The position numbers were made by a program, and so were the translations under genes. This document shows, one piece after another, positions 8,159 through 15,670 of a stretch of DNA of 64,000 nucleotides. Source of the DNA: Limosilactobacillus gastricus DSM 16045 (lineage in GTDB: Bacteria > Bacillota > Bacilli > Lactobacillales > Lactobacillaceae); assembly GCF_001434365.1 (NCBI RefSeq), contig NZ_AZFN01000010.1, forward strand, positions 1-64,000. The letters are read 5' to 3'. Position 1 is the first letter of the stretch. Each line of letters starts with the position of its first letter. The notes below the pieces were generated by a model. The model had not been told where the DNA came from and searched no databases. It saw only the letters and a program-made list of their open reading frames with translations.

Positions 8159-9073
8159 ATGGCACCACAACATATCGTTGCCAATTCGACGATGCAGGGG
8201 CGATTGGATAAAGTTTTAGCTCAACATTTAACAGATATATCCCGATCACAAATCAAAAACTGGATTGATCAAGGACTGATAACAGTCAATCATCAGCAGG
8301 TTAAAGCTAAATATAATTTACTTGTAGGCGATCAAATTGAGATCACGCCACCTCAACCCAAAACGATTGATCTAACGCCAGAAGCAATGGATTTAGATAT
8401 TGTTTATGAAGATGATGATGTCATCGTTGTTAATAAACCCCAAGGAATGGTGGTCCATCCGTCGGCAGGACATCCTAACCACACCTTGGTAAATGGACTT
8501 TTATACCATTCTCCTTTATCGACGATTAATGGCGAGTTTCGTCCTGGAATTGTCCATCGAATTGATAAGGATACCTCAGGTCTTTTGATGGTAGCGAAAA
8601 ATGATCATGCTCATCAGTCGTTAGCAGCACAATTAAAAGCTAAAACGAATGAGCGCGAGTATCTAGCCTTAGTGCACGGGGTAATCAAAGAAGATGAAGG
8701 AAAAATCGACGCGCCAATTGGTCGGTCCTTAAAAGATTGGAAGCAACAAGCGGTTGTTGCTAATGGGAAATCAGCGGTGACGCATTTCAAAGTTTTGAAA
8801 CGTTATCAACATTATACTTTGATTTCATGTCACCTTGAAACCGGGCGAACACATCAAATCCGGGTTCATATGAAATATATTAACCATCCTTTAGCTGGTG
8901 ACCCACTCTATGGACCCCGTAAAACCTTACCGGGAAATGGGCAATACTTGCATGCCAGGACGTTGGGCTTTGTTCATCCAACTACGGGTAAATTAATGCG
9001 ATTTTCCGCGCCATTACCAGATTGGTTTGAAAAAATAATTCAGTATTTAGACCGGACGGACGCCGTTCAATAA
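8159..9073 (+). CDS. RluA/RluD family pseudouridine synthase
   Basis: This 304-residue enzyme isomerises uridine to pseudouridine in large-subunit rRNA. An S4 RNA-binding domain (about residues 13-76) precedes the catalytic domain, whose HRIDKDTSGL motif (133-142) holds catalytic D136. The LETGRTHQIRVH motif is also intact. It corresponds to YlyB of Bacillus, which also sits beside lspA. In Bacillus and L. plantarum the pyr operon with pyrR follows; here a carA-like gene follows directly after 18 bases. The exact rRNA target is inferred from the family. Confidence 0.93.
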   Translation: MAPQHIVANSTMQGRLDKVLAQHLTDISRSQIKNWIDQGLITVNHQQVKAKYNLLVGDQIEITPPQPKTIDLTPEAMDLDIVYEDDDVIVVNKPQGMVVHPSAGHPNHTLVNGLLYHSPLSTINGEFRPGIVHRIDKDTSGLLMVAKNDHAHQSLAAQLKAKTNEREYLALVHGVIKEDEGKIDAPIGRSLKDWKQQAVVANGKSAVTHFKVLKRYQHYTLISCHLETGRTHQIRVHMKYINHPLAGDPLYGPRKTLPGNGQYLHARTLGFVHPTTGKLMRFSAPLPDWFEKIIQYLDRTDAVQ

Positions 9074-9091
9074 ACGAAAGGGGGCGAAAAC

Positions 9092-10165
9092 ATGCCAGAG
9101 AAAGCACTGATTTTAGAGGATGGTACTATTTTTAATGGTCGCGAATTTGGTTCACCGGCCGTTTCTTTTGGAGAAGTGGTTTTTAATACGAGTATGACTG
9201 GCTATCAAGAATTGATTACCAATCAGGTTTATCATAATCAAATTGTTGTTTTCACCCAGCCAAATGTTGGTAATTTACCAATTCAGTCGAATATTTATGA
9301 ATCAATTGAACCAACCATTAAAGGAGTGGTGGTCCGGAATGCGGGGATGATTGATCCTGATGATCGACGTAGTTTAGATTATTATTTAAAACGTCATAAT
9401 ATCCCTGGAATTACGGATATTGATACGCGCGCTCTGGTTCATCATTTGCGATCTTTAGGGCGTCCAGTTCGCGGGAGTTTAGTCCCGGTCGCTGATGAGC
9501 ACGCTTTTGATCAATTAAATGCCACAGTGTTAACCAACCAACAAGTAGCACAGGTTTCAACGCCCAAACCATATCCTAATCCCGATGTGGGTCCCAGTGT
9601 GGTTGTGATTGATTTTGGCTTAAAAAATGGGATTTTACGGGAGCTAAGTCGGCGAAAGTGTAACGTAACCGTCTTGCCCTTTGATGTGACTGCTGAACAA
9701 ATCATGCAACTAGATCCTGCCGGGGTGGTTTTAAGTTCAGGCCCTGGAGATCCGCATGCAATTAAGTCCAGTGTGATTGAAATGATTCAAAAAATTCAAG
9801 CAACGGTGCCATTATTTGCAATTGGTTTAGGGCATGAGTTGTTTGCTTTAGCCAATGAAACGGATAGTGAACGTTTGCCAATTGAATACCACGGTAATAA
9901 TCACCCAATTCAAGAAATTGTGACGGATCATATTATCTATGCGCAACAAACCATGGGTTACCGAATTAAACGTTCAGCAGTTAACCGGCAACGCCTATTT
10001 ATTACCTATGTTGATCTATTAACGGATAGTGTCATCGGCCTACGCCATAAGTATTATCCGGCCTTTTCGGTCCAATTCTTTCCTGATGGGGCTCCCGGGC
10101 CAGATGACGCTAACCCGTTATTTGATGAATTTGTTGAATTGTTAACGAAACGAAAGGAGCTTTAG
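9092..10165 (+). CDS. Carbamoyl-phosphate synthase small-subunit homologue lacking the glutaminase triad
   Basis: The 357-residue protein aligns by eye over its full length with bacterial CarA/PyrAA: an N-terminal CPSase domain (FNTSMTGYQE, then DIDTRALVHHLR) and a class I amidotransferase domain (SSGPGDP at 216-221). The normal nucleophile motif GICLGHQ reads AIGLGHE, with G245 replacing Cys; the codon at 9824-9826 is GGT. The normal HPE reads FPD, so His becomes F330 and Glu becomes D332. The NHGY motif also lacks its His (M288). Known CarA chemistry, release of ammonia from glutamine by a thioester, should be impossible. The frame is intact, with a GGGGG ribosome site. It is coupled to the equally altered carB-like gene. 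Either a repurposed or a slowly decaying protein. Confidence 0.85.
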   Translation: MPEKALILEDGTIFNGREFGSPAVSFGEVVFNTSMTGYQELITNQVYHNQIVVFTQPNVGNLPIQSNIYESIEPTIKGVVVRNAGMIDPDDRRSLDYYLKRHNIPGITDIDTRALVHHLRSLGRPVRGSLVPVADEHAFDQLNATVLTNQQVAQVSTPKPYPNPDVGPSVVVIDFGLKNGILRELSRRKCNVTVLPFDVTAEQIMQLDPAGVVLSSGPGDPHAIKSSVIEMIQKIQATVPLFAIGLGHELFALANETDSERLPIEYHGNNHPIQEIVTDHIIYAQQTMGYRIKRSAVNRQRLFITYVDLLTDSVIGLRHKYYPAFSVQFFPDGAPGPDDANPLFDEFVELLTKRKEL

Positions 10166-10166
10166 G

Positions 10167-12650
10167 ATGCCAAGTGCGCTATTAGTTGGTTCAGGACCAG
10201 ATAATATGTACAGCGGAGATGAGCTGGATCTAACCGTGCTTAATATTGCGTCGGCTTTCAAAGCTCGGCAATGGGAAACCATCTTCGTTAATAACAATCC
10301 ATTTTCCTATAGTCTGGATGCACAAGAATACATTGATTATCCAGAGATCCGTCCCTTAACAGTAGGTAATTTGGTGGCGTTAATTCATCAGTATCAACCA
10401 GATCTGATTGTGCCGACTATTGGGGGACGCTGGATTTTTGACTTAATGGAATCTCTGTCAGAAACGGGGATTTTTGAAGAGGTTAATACGAAATTGGCGG
10501 GAGTTAACTGGTCAGCCGTTCAGCAGACCAATAATCCTTCAAAATTAGAGCGGACGCTCAAACAAATTGACGTACCGATGAAAAACGTCCAGGTGGTCGA
10601 TAATTATCAAGATGCTTATCTGATGGCGGAACAGTATGGCTTTCCATTAATTGTCCGGTCTTTATCACCGCGGGAGCATAGTTTTCGTCATATTGTCCAT
10701 GATGATCAATCATTCCAAGAAACCTTTGCTGAAGCTTTAAAAGCATCCCGAATCCGCCGTGTATCCATTCAACAAAGTTTGCAAGGCCTCAAGGAAATTG
10801 AAACCGTCGTGGTGCGCGACCAATCAGGGACGTTAATGCAGATCGCGACAGTAGAAAATATGGACCCGATTGGCATTCATGCCGGGGATTCCTTTGCAGT
10901 GACGCCGGCCCAAACCTTGCTTGATCGGGAAATTCAAACTATTCGAAAGCTGGCCTTTAAGATTACGCGGCGGTTACGAATTGTGGGGGTTAACCATCTC
11001 CAATTTGCGGTTGATCGGGCTCATAACCGCATTTATGTAACGAAGGTGAGTCCCTATTTTGACCGAATTTCATCTTTTGTGGAATTGGCAACGGGTTATC
11101 CTTTATGTGAAGTAGTAGGGTTGTTATACACTGGCGAACGCTTACGTGAGATTAATCTTGGCGAACACTATGTCCCATTAACGGCTTTAACGGAGCCCTT
11201 GATGGATGCAACGGCAGTACGAATTCCCGTCTTTCCCAACTCGCAATTACCAACCGCTGATTGGCGGTTAGGGACACAAAAACGATCGATTGGTTCGGCG
11301 ATTGGGATTGGACGGAGTTTGGTCGAAGCAGTTTTAAAGGCCTTAACCTATCAAGAAACGGATATGGGTAACCAACGATTAGCTATGGTTCAACAATTAA
11401 CCGATGACCAGTTAGATCAGTTACTGATTCATCCTCAAAATAATCGTTTCTATACCCTAGTTGAGGCCCTACGACGAGGGTATACGAGTGACGAATTAGC
11501 CGAATTAACCCAAATTGATCCTTATTACTTTAATCAATTTAAATTAATTGTTCGTTTAGAACATCAATTGAAGACCCAAGAATTGACAGCTGATTTATTT
11601 CGTCAGGCTAAGTATTGGGGATTGCCAGATGTGACGATTGCGCGTTTGAGCCAAAAAAATTTGGATGAAATTAGTCAATTCCGTTCACAAGCTCAGATTA
11701 ATCGAACCTTTAAAGAGATTGATCCGGCAGCAGGTGAGTTTGAACAACATTCTCGGACTTTTTATGCTACTTTTGAGATGGAAAATGAGAGTGTGGCGGG
11801 GGGAGCACCGCGGGCTTTAGTTATTGGTCCTGGACCCCGCGGTCTTGGAAATGGGACGGCTGATGATTACGTAACTGCGAAGATGTTAAAAACGCTTAAA
11901 GAAGCAGGATATGAGGTCATTGTTATTAACGACAATCCTAGTTCGGTCACCCTTTCATCTAAAATTGCTGATAAGGTTTATTTAGAACCGCGGACCAGTG
12001 AGTTAGTGAATGAAGTGGCCTATTTGGAACAACCGGAAGTGGTATTTGTTCCTCAATTAGCTCACGAAATAATTGACCATCTGAAACAATTAGATCTTAA
12101 TTTCACCTTATTACCAATTCGGATGATTGATCGTCCGGTTCGGATTTTATTAAGCCAACCAACTTATGAAGCCCAAGTTTTATTTGATGGTCAGGTTACC
12201 TACCATTTAGGCGTCAATCAAGAATTACCAACAGCTGATGGAAGTGAGTATTTAGGCATCGACAAAATTTATCCGAGCGATTTAACTGCCGATCAGCATT
12301 TAAAGCTGAACCAGCTTTGTGATCAAGAAATGGGTCGCAATCATCGACCAGGAGTTTATCAATTAATCTTTACGAAGGATCATGATCAGTTCCAATTGAT
12401 TAAGGTCCAACCAATTCCCGCGGCCGACATTGCGATGCTCGCAAAGGCCTTAAAACTAGATATTGTTGGCCTAGCTACCAAATTAAGCTTAGGAAAATTT
12501 GAAGAAGCCGAATTTGATCAATGGCAACCAAGTAATGATACTCGATCATTACATTATCAAGATGTTTTTCCATTTAAATCACTTCATTTACATGGACAAC
12601 AGCCGTCAAAGCTGACTAGTATGGGAGCTAAAATCGAATATTTGAAATGA
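10167..12650 (+). CDS. Truncated, degenerate carbamoyl-phosphate synthase large-subunit homologue
   Basis: CarB is normally about 1,060-1,070 residues; this frame has 827. The N-terminal half keeps the fold signatures (GIHAGDSFAVTPAQT at 236-250), but the ATP-grasp glycine loop is replaced by SLSPREHSF (165-173) and E-x-N-P-R reads KVSPY (293-297). The central oligomerisation region (about 370-545) is well kept. In the second half the preATP-grasp domain remains (ALVIGPGPRG from 550), about 100 or more residues are missing after 655, and the C-terminal MGS-like regulatory domain is absent. No downstream sequence would restore it. The start lies one base after the carA-like stop, and a terminator follows. 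CPS activity is very unlikely; the actual function is unknown. Confidence 0.85.
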   Translation: MPSALLVGSGPDNMYSGDELDLTVLNIASAFKARQWETIFVNNNPFSYSLDAQEYIDYPEIRPLTVGNLVALIHQYQPDLIVPTIGGRWIFDLMESLSETGIFEEVNTKLAGVNWSAVQQTNNPSKLERTLKQIDVPMKNVQVVDNYQDAYLMAEQYGFPLIVRSLSPREHSFRHIVHDDQSFQETFAEALKASRIRRVSIQQSLQGLKEIETVVVRDQSGTLMQIATVENMDPIGIHAGDSFAVTPAQTLLDREIQTIRKLAFKITRRLRIVGVNHLQFAVDRAHNRIYVTKVSPYFDRISSFVELATGYPLCEVVGLLYTGERLREINLGEHYVPLTALTEPLMDATAVRIPVFPNSQLPTADWRLGTQKRSIGSAIGIGRSLVEAVLKALTYQETDMGNQRLAMVQQLTDDQLDQLLIHPQNNRFYTLVEALRRGYTSDELAELTQIDPYYFNQFKLIVRLEHQLKTQELTADLFRQAKYWGLPDVTIARLSQKNLDEISQFRSQAQINRTFKEIDPAAGEFEQHSRTFYATFEMENESVAGGAPRALVIGPGPRGLGNGTADDYVTAKMLKTLKEAGYEVIVINDNPSSVTLSSKIADKVYLEPRTSELVNEVAYLEQPEVVFVPQLAHEIIDHLKQLDLNFTLLPIRMIDRPVRILLSQPTYEAQVLFDGQVTYHLGVNQELPTADGSEYLGIDKIYPSDLTADQHLKLNQLCDQEMGRNHRPGVYQLIFTKDHDQFQLIKVQPIPAADIAMLAKALKLDIVGLATKLSLGKFEEAEFDQWQPSNDTRSLHYQDVFPFKSLHLHGQQPSKLTSMGAKIEYLK

Positions 12651-12657
12651 TATGGAA

Positions 12658-12689
12658 AATCAGTCATTGTGAGATGGCTGATTTTTTTG
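12658..12689 (+). terminator. Intrinsic terminator after the carAB-like genes
   Basis: AATCAGTCAT (12658-12667) pairs with ATGGCTGATT (12674-12683) around a 6-base loop, followed by a T run. Confidence 0.85.
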
Positions 12690-12720
12690 TAGGATAAAAA
12701 TAAAAATGGTGGTGATTAAG

Positions 12721-13551
12721 TTGAAAATAGAGGGACACTCACATACGGAACTATGTCCGCACGGTTCAGGTGATAGTCTTGAAGACATGGTGAAAAAAGC
12801 CATTCAAATGGGCTTTACAGATTATTGTGTGACTGAGCACGCCCCCTTACCGCATGGCTTTGTAGCGAAATTTGGGGGAGTTGAAGATGATTGGCAGACA
12901 GCTTCATTAGCGTATGAACAAGTCGAAAGTTATTTTAACTTAGTCGATCAAGTTCAGGCTAAGTATCAAGATCAAATTAAGCTGCATGTTGGTTTTGAAG
13001 TTGATTATGTAGAAGGTTTTGAAGCTGAAATTCGACAATTCCTAGATACCTATGGTCCACGAACGGATCAAAATATCCTGTCAGTACACTACCTACGTGG
13101 GGCGGATGGTTTGATTTATGGAGTTGATTATTCTCCTGAAGAGTTAAAAATGGGTTTTACGAATCTAGAAGATCAGCCGCACGCTTTTTATCAGCGTTAT
13201 TTAAGGGTGATTAAACAGGCCATCTCAACTGATTTAGGGGACTATCAGCCGCAACGTTTGGGTCATTTGACTTTAATGCGGAAATATCAAGATTACTTTG
13301 CATTGCCGCAAGACTATAATGAACAAGAATGGCGGTTAATTAAGAATATTTTAATTTTGCTAAAAGATCAGGGGCGGCAACTAGATTTTAATTTAGCTGG
13401 TATGTATAAAGAATATTGTAATGACTTTTACCCCGGGGCTCGAATTGCAAAATTAGCGAAGGAACTAGGCGTGTCAATGGTCTATGGATCCGATGCGCAC
13501 AGTATTAAAGAAGTTGGGCATGGTTATCATCTTTATGAGGCTTTTAAATAG
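12721..13551 (+). CDS. hisK: PHP-domain histidinol-phosphatase (HisJ/HisK type)
   Basis: This 276-residue PHP-superfamily phosphatase would dephosphorylate L-histidinol phosphate, the step the his operon downstream otherwise lacks. Metal-ligand motifs are GHSHTELCPHG at the N-terminus, TEHAPLP, a central VHYLRG and the C-terminal YGSDAHS. I prefer the TTG start at 12721 (MKIEGHSH), with GGTGGTG at 12708-12714 as ribosome site; an ATG at 12706 would start just upstream of that site. The gene precedes the T-box, so it is probably transcribed separately from hisZ-hisC. Confidence 0.9.
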   Translation: MKIEGHSHTELCPHGSGDSLEDMVKKAIQMGFTDYCVTEHAPLPHGFVAKFGGVEDDWQTASLAYEQVESYFNLVDQVQAKYQDQIKLHVGFEVDYVEGFEAEIRQFLDTYGPRTDQNILSVHYLRGADGLIYGVDYSPEELKMGFTNLEDQPHAFYQRYLRVIKQAISTDLGDYQPQRLGHLTLMRKYQDYFALPQDYNEQEWRLIKNILILLKDQGRQLDFNLAGMYKEYCNDFYPGARIAKLAKELGVSMVYGSDAHSIKEVGHGYHLYEAFK

Positions 13552-13564
13552 TCCGAAATATTTG

Positions 13565-13593
13565 TTGACATTTGAATAGTTAACTAATATGAT
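13565..13593 (+). promoter_or_regulatory. Promoter of the his operon
   Basis: A consensus -35 TTGACA (13565-13570), a 17-base spacer and TATGAT (13588-13593) place the transcript start near 13600, just upstream of the T-box leader. Confidence 0.8.
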
Positions 13594-13599
13594 ATTGAC

Positions 13600-13874
13600 A
13601 TAAATTAAATATCGATTAGAAAAAAGTGATGAGTAGACGAGTAAGTTGATCTAAGTTGTCCAGAGAGTTCCCGAGTAGCTGAAAACGGGGTGAACATTTC
13701 AACCGAACCACACCTATGAAGACTGATTAGTTGATTAAGACTAATTCGAACGGCTCGTTATCCCCCTTGAACTATTTGTTCAAACTGAGGTCCATTCTGT
13801 GAGGAATGGATGAACTTGAGGTGGAACCACGATCATACGTCCTCTTGCCATATGGCAGGGGGCGTATTTTTTTA
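13600..13874 (+). promoter_or_regulatory. T-box leader, probably histidine-specific
   Basis: This leader senses uncharged tRNA. It carries an AGTAG element near 13632, an AGAGAGTTCCCGAGTAGCTG stem I apical segment, and the T-box sequence AGGTGGAACCACG (13819-13831). A candidate specifier region reads CCACACC (about 13708-13714), in which either CAC frame codes histidine. A terminator overlaps the 3' end. Together with the downstream his genes this supports tRNA-His control; uncharged tRNA-His would stabilise the antiterminator. It accounts for most of the gene-free stretch 13552-13892. Confidence 0.92.
13835..13874 (+). terminator. T-box regulated terminator
   Basis: A GC-rich stem (ATACGTCCTCTTGCC against GGCAGGGGGCGTAT, one bulged T) ends in seven Ts. 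It competes with the antiterminator formed through the T-box sequence. Confidence 0.85.
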
Positions 13875-13892
13875 TCAAGAAAGGAGGGCCTT

Positions 13893-15062
13893 ATGAATCA
13901 ATATCGTTTACCAGTTGGCCTGAAAGACTATTATGGCAGTCGTCTCGACACCAAGGAGCAATTACGACATTATCTTTTCCAACGTTTTGACCAGCTTGGT
14001 TATCATAAGATTCAGACACCCTTACTGGAATACGAACCGGTTTTTGCTGAATACGAAACCGAGTCACGAGATCTTTATCGGGTGTTGGAAGCAGATGGCA
14101 ATGTCTTGACTATCCGGCCTGATTTGACCTTACCAATTGCTCGTTTCTTATCAACGACTAATGTAGCATTGCCTAATAAATTCTCTTATGTGGGCGAATT
14201 TATGCAGCGTCATCGTGAATACCAAGGTTTCGAACGTGAACAGACCCAAGCCGGAATTGAATTAGTTGGTTATCCTTCCACGAAAGCGGAGTTCGAATGT
14301 CTGACAATTATTAATCAGATTAATCAGGATTGGTTTGATAATTCGTTGGTAATTGAGTTAGGGAGTGTTGACCTAGCTGAGGTAGTGTTAGATCAGGTGA
14401 CGAAGGACCACGATCAGCGCCGTGTCATTAAACAAGCCCTTTTTCAAAAAAACTTACCGGTTTACGAAAAATTGATTGAGCCCTATTCATCTGGCCCAAT
14501 TGGTACTTTTTTGAAAGAATGGACGTGGTTATTTGGCTCAAGTGCCGAAATTGAAGAACTATTCAAAGATTCAGGATTACCAGCTCCAGTCAAGAAAATC
14601 ATTCAGCAGATCATTACCTTTGCCCAATTCATAACTAACTTACCGGGGCAATCGGTCATGATTGATTTAGCCAGTAAGGCACCGCAAAAATACTATACCG
14701 GATTGATTTTTAAAGCTTATACCGCCCAAAGTAATCAATATGTGATCAGTGGTGGTCGATATGATCAGTTATTAGCCAATGTTAATTCTAAAAATATTCC
14801 TGCTGTCGGGATGGGAATTAATATTCAAATGATGGCGGAGCTAATCAGCCCGACCACTCCAGCATCGCGGGTAGAGATCTATTGTCAGCAAGATCAATTA
14901 TTTGCAGCTCAACAATTAGTTAATCAACATGTCAATTATGAATTGTCGTTAGCCGATAGCTTAAGAGAGGCCCGATCATTAGCCCATCAACACCAGCGTC
15001 AACTGATGATTTTAAATGAAAAGGGAGAATTAATAAATGATCTTGAAAATCGCACTAACTAA
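13893..15062 (+). CDS. hisZ: ATP phosphoribosyltransferase regulatory subunit HisZ
   Basis: HisZ is a histidyl-tRNA synthetase paralogue that activates the short form of HisG and mediates histidine feedback. The 389-residue protein shows class II synthetase-like motifs (YVGEFMQRHREYQGFEREQTQ; YYTGLIFKAYT; SGGRYDQLL). The ATG at 13893 follows an AAGGAGG site at 13880-13886. A longer in-frame GTG reading from 13806 would run through the T-box terminator and is rejected. It overlaps hisG by 26 bases and opens the his operon. Confidence 0.95.
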   Translation: MNQYRLPVGLKDYYGSRLDTKEQLRHYLFQRFDQLGYHKIQTPLLEYEPVFAEYETESRDLYRVLEADGNVLTIRPDLTLPIARFLSTTNVALPNKFSYVGEFMQRHREYQGFEREQTQAGIELVGYPSTKAEFECLTIINQINQDWFDNSLVIELGSVDLAEVVLDQVTKDHDQRRVIKQALFQKNLPVYEKLIEPYSSGPIGTFLKEWTWLFGSSAEIEELFKDSGLPAPVKKIIQQIITFAQFITNLPGQSVMIDLASKAPQKYYTGLIFKAYTAQSNQYVISGGRYDQLLANVNSKNIPAVGMGINIQMMAELISPTTPASRVEIYCQQDQLFAAQQLVNQHVNYELSLADSLREARSLAHQHQRQLMILNEKGELINDLENRTN

Positions 15063-15660
15063 AGGACGGGTCGAAGAACAATTTATGGAATTGCTCGAAA
15101 AATTGCAGATTGATATCACCCCCTTTCGAAATAAACAACGGAAATTAATTATCGATCTCCCTGGTTATCAATTTATCCTGGCCAAAGGACCGGACGTGAT
15201 GACCTTCGTTAATCGAGGAGTGGTTGATTTAGGTATTGTCGGATCTGACCTGTTAATGGAGCAGGGAAATGAAAAAAACGAACTGATGGATCTAAAAATA
15301 GGTCAATGCCAATTCATTTTAGCTTCGGTAGCTGGGTTTGATGTTAATGCGCCAGGTCGAAAGACCATCGGCACTAAGTACCCCCGAGTGGCGGCCCGCT
15401 ATTTTGATCGATTGGGCCAAGATGTCGAAATAATTAAGATTGAAGGTTCAGTTGAATTAGCGCCGTTAATTCAATTAACGGATGCCATTATTGATATTAC
15501 GGAAACCGGGACGACCCTCCGGGAAAATAATTTAGTGGTCTATGATCGCTTAACTAAGGTGTCAACCAGATTAGTGGCTAATACGATGGCCCTGCGACAT
15601 AAGAAAACCGCTATTTTAAATTTTATGCACGAATTATCTAGCGTCATTCCAGAAAGTTGA
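15037..15660 (+). CDS. hisG: ATP phosphoribosyltransferase, short form HisG
   Basis: This enzyme condenses ATP with PRPP in the first step of histidine synthesis. At 207 residues it is the short, catalytic-only form that requires HisZ. ALTKGR, VDLGIVGSDLL and the PRPP-binding ITETGTTLREN (about residues 152-162) are visible. The start lies inside the end of hisZ, which suggests translational coupling of the two subunits. Confidence 0.97.
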   Translation: MILKIALTKGRVEEQFMELLEKLQIDITPFRNKQRKLIIDLPGYQFILAKGPDVMTFVNRGVVDLGIVGSDLLMEQGNEKNELMDLKIGQCQFILASVAGFDVNAPGRKTIGTKYPRVAARYFDRLGQDVEIIKIEGSVELAPLIQLTDAIIDITETGTTLRENNLVVYDRLTKVSTRLVANTMALRHKKTAILNFMHELSSVIPES

Positions 15661-15670
15661 GGATAACCGA

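Noticed and set aside
9092-12650. Annotation as a working carbamoyl-phosphate synthase
   Set aside because: The catalytic residues of the glutaminase and of both ATP-grasp centres are replaced or deleted.
10167-12720. Frameshift or assembly error as the reason for the short CarB-like protein
   Set aside because: The frame ends cleanly, is followed at once by a terminator and an unrelated gene, and no CarB C-terminal sequence is seen in any frame downstream. The losses are also internal and substitutional.
13806-13892. N-terminal extension of HisZ to the GTG at 13806
   Set aside because: It would translate through the T-box sequence and terminator; the ATG at 13893 has a perfect ribosome site.
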